Positions 1-7,470 of a stretch of 14,670 nt of DNA are shown here, piece by piece. The stretch is taken from the NCBI GenBank assembly GCA_041936745.1, contig JBHGWS010000102.1, positions 1 to 14,670 of the forward strand. Reading direction: 5' to 3'. The stretch's first letter is position 1. Each line of letters starts with the position of its first letter. Source of the stretch: Darwinibacter acetoxidans_A (lineage in GTDB: Bacteria > Bacillota > Limnochordia > Darwinibacteriales > Darwinibacteriaceae). The translations under genes were made by a program, and so were the position numbers. The notes under the pieces were generated by a model that was given only the letters and a program-made list of their open reading frames with translations, ran no database searches and was not told where the DNA came from.

Positions 1-1207
1 CCCCCAGCATTATGCGCTCTTTGGCCATAGCAGGCATAGCCGCCGTTCCCAAAGCATATTTAAGCACCGCACCTAGCCCAAAGGAACATAAAATACCCAA
101 GGCGGAACCAACCAGGCCGAGAAAAGATGCTTCGCTGACAAACTGGCGGAAAACAAGCCGCCGCGAACTGCCCAAAGCCATGGACAGCCCGATGGATTTG
201 GTCCTCTTTAATACTCTGGCCAACATGAGATTAAGAATATTTATCACCGCGATGATCAGGCCCAAAGAAGCAAAGATCCCAATAATCATAGCAGAACGCC
301 GTAAGCTTTTTTGGCCTTCCAAGAAATCTTGTAAGGGGCTCTGCACTACAATATCTTCACCCCACAGCAGCTCGGCTTCGCCCTGCACCCGCTGTTGGGC
401 TAAGACCAAATCCTCTCCGGCATCAATGCCGATGGAGACTTGGCTAAATTTTCGTTCATCCCCCTCCGTTGGCCCATAGGGTGAAAGTGTTGCGGGCGCG
501 TAGGCGCTGCGGCTCTCCTCGTAGGCCAGAAACCCGTCATAATCGCCTTCTTTTGAGGGAGCTAAAACCCCGATTATGGTATAAACTACCCGATCCTCCC
601 AAAGATCCACCGGAATTTCCCGCCCCAGCGGATCCTCTTCGCCAAAGAGCGCTTCCGCCAGTTTGGCGGTGAGTACCACTACCGGGTTTTGGTTGCGCAC
701 ATCGGCAGGCAAAAACAGATTGCCCGCGGCTAATTCTAAACGCTGAAAATTAAAATAGGCGGGCAGCACACCCACAAAGGAAATCTCATTAGCAATCATC
801 CAGGGGTAGATGGCCAATTCTTCCGGCAGCTCCGCGCCTTCTAAAAGAGTTGTTTCCCCGGACCACCGGTTCTCCACAAAAACGTGCATCGTCTCGGGCA
901 GATTATTTTGCAGCTCTTCTAATTCGGCCAGCCCCACACTCCAATCTGCAGTGGGCATTTCTTCCCCCAATAAAACGATGGGCACACCGGTACGGCCGGC
1001 CATTTCATCTCTGCTTAGTACACGCAAAGTCCTAAAATAATCTTCTTCACTCAATTTGCTGAAATCCCGGTTTACACTTAACAGTAAGGATAAAACGGTC
1101 ACAATTACGCCCACTCCCAGGGCGATGGCCAAGATGATCAGAATTGACTCAAACAACTGCCGCTTAGAATGGCGCCACGACCATTGGAGTTGATCTAAAA
1201 ATGACAC
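1..1207 (-). CDS. MacB/FtsX-type ABC transporter permease (3' end cut off by window start)
   Basis: Membrane subunit of a MacB-like ABC exporter, expected to pass ATPase-driven motion to the adaptor and OEP proteins encoded upstream. My translation from GTG at 1207 stays open for 402 codons to the window edge. The start is backed by GGGAGGTGG at 1212-1220 and lies 14 nt after the upstream stop. One membrane helix spans residues 20-46. A large extracytoplasmic region (about 47-300, like the MacB periplasmic core domain) follows, with helices at about 305-328 and 362-385; the fourth helix must lie outside the window. The segment after the second helix (LKRTKSIGLSMALGSSRR) is the typical FtsX/MacB cytoplasmic loop. 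No ATPase domain is fused, unlike E. coli MacB; the ATPase is a separate gene in the operon. Family assignment is firm, substrate unknown. Confidence 0.85.
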   Translation of the reverse strand, partial: MSFLDQLQWSWRHSKRQLFESILIILAIALGVGVIVTVLSLLLSVNRDFSKLSEEDYFRTLRVLSRDEMAGRTGVPIVLLGEEMPTADWSVGLAELEELQNNLPETMHVFVENRWSGETTLLEGAELPEELAIYPWMIANEISFVGVLPAYFNFQRLELAAGNLFLPADVRNQNPVVVLTAKLAEALFGEEDPLGREIPVDLWEDRVVYTIIGVLAPSKEGDYDGFLAYEESRSAYAPATLSPYGPTEGDERKFSQVSIGIDAGEDLVLAQQRVQGEAELLWGEDIVVQSPLQDFLEGQKSLRRSAMIIGIFASLGLIIAVINILNLMLARVLKRTKSIGLSMALGSSRRLVFRQFVSEASFLGLVGSALGILCSFGLGAVLKYALGTAAMPAMAKERIMLG

Positions 1208-1221
1208 GGGCCCACCTCCCT

Positions 1222-2529
1222 TTAATTTAGCAAACCGCCCAGTAAGGCCGGTAGTTCTCTGCCGCAGCCGGCCCAAAGCTCGAGGATAGCAAGGCCTAAC
1301 TTAAAGCGGGCGTGGCGATAATCGTTTTCCGCTTTCAAGAGGGCTAACTTGGCCTCTTCCAGCTGTAAAGGGGTAACGAGGCCTGCCTCCAGCTCGCGCC
1401 GGCGCAGCTCCCATTCCTGCTCCGCCCCGTGCAAATGCTCCCCTCTTAAGTCTGAATCGCCCTGCGCCGCCTCAATTTTGCCCAGCACTCCCCGCAGTTC
1501 CACCGCCACTTTGTGCTCTTCCGCCGCGGCGGCCTGTTCTGCTCGGGCCAAAGCTAATTCCAGCTCTTCTGAAATTATCGACCTAGGGTATAACGTTTTG
1601 CTGGCGGTCAAACCTACGGCCCAGTTTAGAGAATGGTCAACTGAACCGCTGGCCGTCATCTGCCAACCCTTTGTTTTCTGCTCATATTCCAGATCTGCCC
1701 GGGCAGCCGCGAGCTCAGCCAGGGCCCGGCGCCAAGAAATACTGGCCGCAAACCATTCCTCTTTCAATTCTTCAGCGGCCAAACTCAAATTAAGATTCCC
1801 AAATTCAACGTCGGGATCATAAACAATGCCTGCGGCTGCACCCAGAAACGAAGCCAGCTGAAACTGAAGTTGTTCAATCTCGGCCCTAAGCTGCGCTAAA
1901 GTAAGGTATTGCTCCCTGATCCGACGCTTTAAAGGCAGTTGATCATATCCCGGGGTTTGTTCCGCCGCCTGCAGCGACAGCTGCAGCAGTTCGTATTCGC
2001 CCGCGGCAAGCTGTTCTTCATCCAAGGCTTGGCGCAGATTAATCAACAACTGCAGCGTCTGTAAAACGAGGGTGTTTTCCTGCCGGCGCCGCTGTTCGAT
2101 CCGGCTTAATTCCCCCCCATCGCTATCGGGTTTCGCAAAGAAGTTATAGTTTAAGTTCAAATTGCCCACAGGTTCCACTTCCAGGCTCCCCTGTTTGACC
2201 TGTAGGGCAAGGCCCCCTTCTAATTTTGCGTTGGCGGAAAGGGGCAAAGACAAATTGAGACTGCCGTGGGGGCTGAGCCAGTCTCCGTTTTCTAATTTAG
2301 CCGGTGTTGCCGTCATCCGCACGGTGGGCTGTTTGGCTAAAGCGGCGCGCTTAGCGTCCAGTTCCTGTTCCCATAGAAAAAGCGAATGCTCCATGTTGTG
2401 CTCAAAGGCGAGCTGCACCGCCTCCAGCGGGGTAATCTGGCGCTTGTCACCCGCGCGGGCCGGCGGGCTTTTGACTAATAAGCAGAATACAAGCAGCAGC
2501 ACCGCAGCACGGCGTTTTTTAATGTCCAT
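1222..2529 (-). CDS. TolC-family (OEP) efflux protein with beta-rich inserts, 435 aa
   Basis: Probable outer channel of the efflux system. An export signal is visible: basic start (DIKKRR), hydrophobic core and likely cleavage after ARA at residue 26. Two OEP-type halves follow. The second has the usual 'LEAGLVTPLQLEEAK' signature before the last long helix. Two stretches with alternating polar/apolar residues and little helix character, about 69-132 and 288-313, sit where TolC proteins carry their beta-barrel hairpins. Length is near that of classical TolC. Start ATG at 2529 has a G-run (GGGGGGGG) just upstream and overlaps the end of the preceding OEP gene by 11 bp. Similarity within this family is weak by nature, so function in a spore-former rests on architecture and operon context. 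Barrel formation is my inference. Confidence 0.75.
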   Translation of the reverse strand: MDIKKRRAAVLLLVFCLLVKSPPARAGDKRQITPLEAVQLAFEHNMEHSLFLWEQELDAKRAALAKQPTVRMTATPAKLENGDWLSPHGSLNLSLPLSANAKLEGGLALQVKQGSLEVEPVGNLNLNYNFFAKPDSDGGELSRIEQRRRQENTLVLQTLQLLINLRQALDEEQLAAGEYELLQLSLQAAEQTPGYDQLPLKRRIREQYLTLAQLRAEIEQLQFQLASFLGAAAGIVYDPDVEFGNLNLSLAAEELKEEWFAASISWRRALAELAAARADLEYEQKTKGWQMTASGSVDHSLNWAVGLTASKTLYPRSIISEELELALARAEQAAAAEEHKVAVELRGVLGKIEAAQGDSDLRGEHLHGAEQEWELRRRELEAGLVTPLQLEEAKLALLKAENDYRHARFKLGLAILELWAGCGRELPALLGGLLN

Positions 2530-3592
2530 CGTTCCCCCCCCAGGCCGTTTCCTCCCGGCCCATAGTACGCAAGAGCTCCAGCCGAGCCAGGCTGTAATTT
2601 AAAAGGGCGGTGCTGTAGTTTTGCTCTAGTTGGGCCAGCGCTTCCTGCTGCTTTACGATCTGGGCATTGCTGAGCACACCCGCGGCATACCTGCTTTCTT
2701 CCGCCAGTAAGGTTTTGCGCTCCAATTCGATCTGCAGCTCCATCAGTTCTAGGCTGTGGGCCTGATTGAGCAAAGCATAATAGGCCGCGCGCACCCGGAA
2801 ATAAAGGGCCTGTTCCGCCTGGAGCAGGCCTATCGCGGCCTTTTCCTCCTCCGCCAGGGCCCTTTCCAACTCCACCCTGGGAGTGAACGGGCTTTGGGCG
2901 GCGCGTACCGCCTCCTTTGCCTGCTGCAGTTTTTCTTGGGCAGCCATGATGGCCTGATCGTGAACTAAAGCCTGTTCAACGCACTCAGCCAAATCGGTTG
3001 TAAAGGGGAAAAAATCAAGCAGCAGCCGCTCGGTCAGTATGACTTCCTGATCGAAGGGAAGGCCTAATAATTCATTGAATTTCATCTGTTCCGTTTCGTA
3101 TTCTATCTGCGCCAGCGCGCAGCGCTGTTCCGCTTCGAAGAGGCTATTTTTGGCCCGCTGAATGTCCAGGCTTGATAACAAGCCCGCTTCATATTTTTTC
3201 TCATCCACGCCCAGCTGGTGTTCTGCCCGTTCTTTGGCCGTAAAGACACTGGCCAGAGCCGTTTCCTTTTCCAGCAGACGCTGGTAGCCGGTGCGGACCG
3301 AATTGTGCAGGCTGCTTTTGCGCTCCAAATAATGTTGTTCCGCCTGTGCCCACGTTTTTTTAGCCTCAGCCAGCATTTCCGGTTCGCCCACGATCAAAGC
3401 CCGCTCCAAATCGGACTGAGCGGCCTGCCAATCAATTTTAACCAAGCGAAAATCGAGATTATGCTCTTCCGCGAGCAGGATTGCATCGCGTACTTCTATC
3501 TCTAGCACTTTTGCCCCTACCGTGCCTGCCTGCACAAAAACGGCCAGAAAGACCAAAATCATAATACCGCGGTTCTGCAACCTCTTAAGCAT
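2519..3592 (-). CDS. Short all-helical TolC-family (OEP) protein, 357 aa
   Basis: Second OEP-family protein of the efflux operon. It has an export signal (MLKRLQNRG, hydrophobic stretch, likely cut after VGA at residue 27) and two recognisable OEP repeats, each with the family signature: YEAGLLSSLDIQRAK at about 134-148 and a matching YAAGVLSNAQIVKQQ in the second half. Unlike its neighbour it shows no beta-rich segment where TolC barrel hairpins belong (near 65-80, and before the second helical pair), so it looks like an alpha-helical tunnel without a membrane barrel. ATG at 3592 is chosen because GGGGGGAGG lies 6 nt upstream. A longer reading from 3616 would place the start deeper in the ATPase gene. 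It overlaps the ATPase gene by 8 bp (ATGCTTAA). Confidence 0.75.
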   Translation of the reverse strand: MLKRLQNRGIMILVFLAVFVQAGTVGAKVLEIEVRDAILLAEEHNLDFRLVKIDWQAAQSDLERALIVGEPEMLAEAKKTWAQAEQHYLERKSSLHNSVRTGYQRLLEKETALASVFTAKERAEHQLGVDEKKYEAGLLSSLDIQRAKNSLFEAEQRCALAQIEYETEQMKFNELLGLPFDQEVILTERLLLDFFPFTTDLAECVEQALVHDQAIMAAQEKLQQAKEAVRAAQSPFTPRVELERALAEEEKAAIGLLQAEQALYFRVRAAYYALLNQAHSLELMELQIELERKTLLAEESRYAAGVLSNAQIVKQQEALAQLEQNYSTALLNYSLARLELLRTMGREETAWGGNDGH

Positions 3593-4277
3593 GATGCGCC
3601 TCCCCCCTCCGCTCATCGCCGACTACCGCCCCATCACGCAGCTGTATCAAGCGTTTTCCGTAGGCGCTGATGGCCGGATCATGGGTAACAATGACGATCG
3701 TGGTGCCTTTTTTATTTAAATTCTGCAAAACTTCCATGATTTCCGCCCCCTGATCGGTTGCAAGATTACCGGTGGGCTCGTCCGCCAAAATCAAAGTGGG
3801 ATCGTTGGCCAGCGCTCTGGCAATGGCCACGCGCTGCTGTTCGCCCCCTGAAAGCTGCGTGGGCAAATGATGCAGACGGTGATCCATATCTACCGAGGCG
3901 AGCAGGCCTTCCGCCCGCTCCCTCCGCACACGGCGAGCTTTGCCCGCGTACATCAGGGGCACCATCACATTTTCTAAAGCAGTCAATTCGGGAAATAGGT
4001 TGTAGCTTTGAAAGATAAACCCGAAATGTTCATTGCGAATTTTAGCCAGTTCCCGATCTTTTAACCAGGTCACGTCCACTTCTTCCAAGAAATAACTGCC
4101 CGCGCTTGGCTTATCCAGCACCCCCAAAATGTTTAAAAGGGTTGATTTGCCCGAACCGGAAGGCCCCATAATGGACAAGAACTCCCCCCTTTGAATGTCC
4201 AGATCAACGCAGTCAAGTGCTTTGATCTCCTGATTGCCCATAAAATACTCTCTGCTGATCTTTTCTAATTTAATCAC
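3585..4277 (-). CDS. ABC transporter ATP-binding protein, MacB/LolD type
   Basis: Cytoplasmic ATPase that powers the permease at 1-1207. All key motifs are present in 230 residues: Walker A GPSGSGKST at 38-46, Q-loop Gln90, signature LSGGEQQ at 142-148, Walker B LILADE at 162-167 and the H-loop histidine in VTHD near residue 199. The short length and the GNL after Walker B are typical of the MacB/LolD/YknY branch. The usual Asp of the D-loop (GNLDS in most relatives) reads GNLAT here. Translation starts at GTG 4277, whose bases overlap the adaptor stop as GTGA, with GGGAGGG a few nt upstream. Translational coupling to both neighbours is likely. Confidence 0.93.
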   Translation of the reverse strand: MIKLEKISREYFMGNQEIKALDCVDLDIQRGEFLSIMGPSGSGKSTLLNILGVLDKPSAGSYFLEEVDVTWLKDRELAKIRNEHFGFIFQSYNLFPELTALENVMVPLMYAGKARRVRRERAEGLLASVDMDHRLHHLPTQLSGGEQQRVAIARALANDPTLILADEPTGNLATDQGAEIMEVLQNLNKKGTTIVIVTHDPAISAYGKRLIQLRDGAVVGDERRGEAHHA

Positions 4278-5581
4278 AGCGTATGCCCTCCCTGCGGCAG
4301 GATCTCAATCTCTTCCAGATGGCGAAAGGCATCGTAGGAACTGATGATCACCTGCTCGCCCAATGTCAAACCGCGCAGAATTTGTACCGCATTACCGTCC
4401 AACATGCCAAACTGCACATCCTGCCTGTGTGCCCGCTTGCCATCGATCACATAGACAAAAAGCTGCTGCCCGCTTGTTAAATAGGCCCCCCTCGGCAGGT
4501 AGAGGCTGTCCTTTTGCAGCTGCAGATGGATGTTTGCACTCACCGAACTGTAAGGCCTCAGATGGGATACTTCTTCCAGAAAATCAACTCGAACCAGTAC
4601 GCTCGGCCCATCTGTGCCCTGTTCTGCCCGGGGAGCGATGTACGCTATTTCGCCCGCATATTCCGCCTGCCCCAAGCTGATTGTGACGGCGGTGCCGATG
4701 CCGAAGCGCTCTGTTTGGCCCGGTGCCACATTCAGTTCCACAATCTGGCTGCTGAGATCGGCTTGTGTGCCCAATTCTTGGTGAGCTGACACGTTTCGGT
4801 TGTTGGGAATCTTTAAGGACAGAATGCGCCCGGAAATCGGGGCGGTTACTAAGAAATTCTCAATTTTTTCGGACGCTTTGCCCACCTTTTCTCTGGCTAT
4901 AGTAATCGCTTTTTCCGCAGCAGCCCGATCGGCCACATGCCTGCGTGTGAGCAGTTCTAACTCCCGTTCGCTCTGGGCCACACGGCGCCGGGCCGTCTCT
5001 AGATTTTGTTCCGCTTTATCCAAATCCACCTTAGGAATGGAGCCGTAATCAAACAAAATTCTCTGCAGTTTCACGTTTTCTTCGGCCGCGGCCAACTCTT
5101 CCCGGGCTTGAATGTTTTTTACCCGTTCCGCGTCCAGCTCCAATTCGTGATCGATCTCTTGCTGGGCCAGTTTCGCCCGGGCTTCGCCCAACTCCGTTTC
5201 GCAGGCATTTTTTTCCGCCACCGCTTCCGCTGAATACAAACGGAAAAGAGGGTCACCCCTCTGCACATCGTCTCCCTCCGCCACTAGGATTTCTTCGATT
5301 GTCCCACCGATTTTAGGCGCGATAATTTCCACCTGCTTGGGCAGGACCGTTCCTTTTACCGTTAAAGTTTCCAGGAAGTCCCTGGAATCTACTGCTGCGT
5401 AAGTATAAAAATCGAGTACGAATTTCTCTTGTTTGGGCAGAAAAAAATAATAAGATCCGAAGGCGGCCAGCCCCAGCGCAATAATGGTAAAAATAATCAG
5501 GCTCACCTGCCTGTTTGCTGCGGATTCTTTCCGTTTCTTTTGCTTATCTTTGAGCCTAGCCGGTACAATGGGTTCCCGCAC
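4274..5581 (-). CDS. HlyD/MacA-type membrane-fusion adaptor, 435 aa
   Basis: Periplasmic-type adaptor that should link the ABC permease to the OEP channel; first gene of the efflux operon. A lysine-rich cytoplasmic start is followed by one anchor helix (about 26-48), the first half of a lipoyl domain (VEIIAPKIGGTIEEI, 84-98), a long coiled-coil hairpin (about 120-235), the second lipoyl half (VTAPISGRILSL) and beta domains. At the hairpin tip the TolC-docking pattern R-x3-L-x6-S reads L172, L176, P183, so the Arg and Ser are replaced. GTG at 5581 is preferred because GGGGGAGG lies 8 nt upstream. The frame stays open to 5722, but that longer version has no ribosome site and fills the divergent control region. 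Substrate cannot be told. Confidence 0.88.
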   Translation of the reverse strand: MREPIVPARLKDKQKKRKESAANRQVSLIIFTIIALGLAAFGSYYFFLPKQEKFVLDFYTYAAVDSRDFLETLTVKGTVLPKQVEIIAPKIGGTIEEILVAEGDDVQRGDPLFRLYSAEAVAEKNACETELGEARAKLAQQEIDHELELDAERVKNIQAREELAAAEENVKLQRILFDYGSIPKVDLDKAEQNLETARRRVAQSERELELLTRRHVADRAAAEKAITIAREKVGKASEKIENFLVTAPISGRILSLKIPNNRNVSAHQELGTQADLSSQIVELNVAPGQTERFGIGTAVTISLGQAEYAGEIAYIAPRAEQGTDGPSVLVRVDFLEEVSHLRPYSSVSANIHLQLQKDSLYLPRGAYLTSGQQLFVYVIDGKRAHRQDVQFGMLDGNAVQILRGLTLGEQVIISSYDAFRHLEEIEILPQGGHTL

Positions 5582-5697
5582 TATTAAAACCTCCCCCAAA
5601 ATGATACAAAAGGTGCTGGCACTTTCCTTGTTAGTCACAACGTCATTCGGTAAAAGAGAACGAAGTCCTGTAGTGAATTGCTGGTATCTATAAACGA

Positions 5698-5726
5698 GGA
5701 TAAAACAGCGGCCTCTGTACACAATA
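5698..5726 (+). promoter_or_regulatory. Candidate sigma-G-like promoter of the gerA operon
   Basis: GGATA at 5698-5702 and CACAATA at 5720-5726 are 17 bp apart. The forespore sigma-G consensus of Bacillus is GHATR, 17-18 bp, CATWHTA; the matches are 4 of 5 and 6 of 7. Transcription would begin near 5733, giving a short leader before the GTG at 5762. GerA-type operons are known sigma-G targets in Bacillus subtilis. This is a pattern match by eye only. Confidence 0.42.
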
Positions 5727-5761
5727 ATCGTGATGCGCAGACTAAAGCATGGGGTGGGAAG

Positions 5762-7459
5762 GTGAACTTACTAGTTAAGATCAAAAGACTTTTTACCTAT
5801 AAAGGGCCCGAACCATATGAGCAATTTGAGCTGCTGGAAGAAATGGGCGGTGCCCCGCACGAAAAAGAAGAAGAAGAAGAGGAACCCAAAAAAGGGCTGC
5901 GCCACAAAATTGCCCGGTGGCTGCAAGGGCATGAAAAGCCTGCTGAAAAAGGGGAAATACAGCAGGTTTCCCAGGAAGTTTCCACGAAACTGGAGGCCAA
6001 CCTGGCCAGAATCAAGCAGGAGTTCAACTACCCCACAAATGATGACCTTGGGCTTAGGGAGTTTAAAATTTTGCAGCAAAGGGCAGCCTGCCTCGTTTAT
6101 ATAGAAGGGATCACGGACAGCGGCATCACCAGCAATTACATCCTGCGGCAGCTGTTGGGTAAGGCCGGCGATGAAACCATTCCCGCCGCCGACATGATCG
6201 ATTATGTCACAGACAACCTGCTGGCTGTGGAGCAAATCTCGGTTGAAGTCGCTTATGATGAGATTATCAAACGGATCCTTTTGGGCAAAACGGCCCTTTT
6301 CATCGATGGCTGTGCGAAATGCGTCGTTGTTGAAACGGTCAGGTTTGAGAAGCGGGCCGTGTCCACACCCCTCACTGAGATGGTTGTACAGGGGCCGCAG
6401 GAAGGGTTTATTGAGGATGTACGCACCAATATTACCCTGATTCGCAAGATCCTGCGCAACAAAGATTTAATCACGGAGCTGCTGTTTGTCAACGAGGCCA
6501 ACAATACGACCTGTGCCCTTTTATACATACAGGGTATAGCTAATCAAGAGGTAATCGCCGAAGCTAAAAAAAGGATTTCAAGCCTTAACCTCGATTTTAT
6601 TTCGGACGGAGTACTCAGCCACCTGATTGAAGATCACCCCTATGCCCTGCTGCCCCAAATTTTGATAACGGAAAGGCCCGACCGGGTTGCTTCTTTATTG
6701 ATGGAAGGGCGAATCGCGATCGTCTTTGACGGCACACCGACTGTAAGCGTAATTCCCGCTACTTTCGCCCATTTCTTCCACACATCTGAAGACTTTAACC
6801 TGCGCTGGCAGTACGGTACATTTTTGCGCATGATCCGTGTGGTGGCGATCCTAGCCTCGACCCTACTGCCCGGCCTGTATTTAGCTTTAACACTTTTCCA
6901 CCAAGAAGCGATTCCGGTGGGGCTTTTAACCACCATTATCAGAACTAGGGGAAACCTGCCTTTCCCCGCCCCGATTGAACTTTTGATTATGGAGATCTCC
7001 TGGGAGTTAATTCGCGAAGCGGGGGTGCGAGTTCCGGGCGTTGTGAGCCAAACGCTGGGTATTATCGGCGGAGTGATCCTGGGCCAAGCTGCGGTGGCCG
7101 CGGGATTGGTCAGCCCCATTTTAATTGTCATTGTGGCAATAGCCGGTCTGGGCAATTTCGCTGTGCCCAATTTCCCCATCGCCTTTGGCCTGCGCATTCT
7201 GAGATTTGCCTTCACCGGACTGGGCTGGCTGGCGGGGTTTTACGGTATTTCCATCGGAATTTTAGTTGTGCTGGGGTTTGCCTGTTCCATGAAATCTTTC
7301 GGAGTACCCTTTTTCGCGCCCGCAGCACCCAAGACCAAAGGCTCTGACTTTTTAGTTAGAAAGCCCGTTTTTCTGCAAAAGGAAAGGCCGGATGCGATCA
7401 ATCCTGAGCAAATTAAGAAGACTAAAGATAAAACAATCCGGGGTTGGACAAAAAAATAG
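5762..7459 (+). CDS. gerAA: Spore germination receptor subunit A (GerA family), 565 aa
   Basis: A subunit of a GerA-type germinant receptor in the spore inner membrane. A soluble N-terminal half carries family hallmarks such as VVQGPQEGFIEDVRTNI and GRIAIVFDGTPTV. A membrane half with about five helices follows, including the conserved LPFPAPIELLIMEISWELIR and VGLVSP/LGNFAVPNFP-like segments. At 565 residues it is longer than B. subtilis GerAA (about 480). The excess is an N-terminal extension with an acidic run (E36-E41) followed by a basic stretch. Start choice: GTG at 5762 follows GGGGTGGGAAG and fits the candidate promoter; the frame is open back to a TTG at 5678, which would lie upstream of that promoter. 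The exact start is uncertain, the family is not. Confidence 0.93.
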   Translation: MNLLVKIKRLFTYKGPEPYEQFELLEEMGGAPHEKEEEEEEPKKGLRHKIARWLQGHEKPAEKGEIQQVSQEVSTKLEANLARIKQEFNYPTNDDLGLREFKILQQRAACLVYIEGITDSGITSNYILRQLLGKAGDETIPAADMIDYVTDNLLAVEQISVEVAYDEIIKRILLGKTALFIDGCAKCVVVETVRFEKRAVSTPLTEMVVQGPQEGFIEDVRTNITLIRKILRNKDLITELLFVNEANNTTCALLYIQGIANQEVIAEAKKRISSLNLDFISDGVLSHLIEDHPYALLPQILITERPDRVASLLMEGRIAIVFDGTPTVSVIPATFAHFFHTSEDFNLRWQYGTFLRMIRVVAILASTLLPGLYLALTLFHQEAIPVGLLTTIIRTRGNLPFPAPIELLIMEISWELIREAGVRVPGVVSQTLGIIGGVILGQAAVAAGLVSPILIVIVAIAGLGNFAVPNFPIAFGLRILRFAFTGLGWLAGFYGISIGILVVLGFACSMKSFGVPFFAPAAPKTKGSDFLVRKPVFLQKERPDAINPEQIKKTKDKTIRGWTKK

Positions 7460-7470
7460 GGGGGACAAAG

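Noticed and set aside
12..479. 155-codon plus-strand frame
   Set aside because: It lies fully opposite the permease gene, whose minus-strand translation has clear FtsX/MacB features.
5609..5626. Imperfect dyad around GTGCTGGCAC upstream of the efflux operon, near a TATCAT box on the minus strand
   Set aside because: Arms match at only six of nine positions and no -35 box fits; too weak to call an operator or promoter.
5582..5722. 47-residue N-terminal extension of the adaptor
   Set aside because: No ribosome site at 5722, while GTG at 5581 has a strong one; the extension would cover the divergent control region.
5678..5761. TTG start at 5678 adding 28 residues to GerAA
   Set aside because: No ribosome site precedes it and it lies upstream of the candidate sigma-G promoter; the added residues look unlike GerAA.
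6640..7215. 191-codon minus-strand frame opposite gerAA
   Set aside because: Shadow of the conserved GerAA membrane domain; the product is rich in Arg, Thr and Pro, with no recognisable motif.
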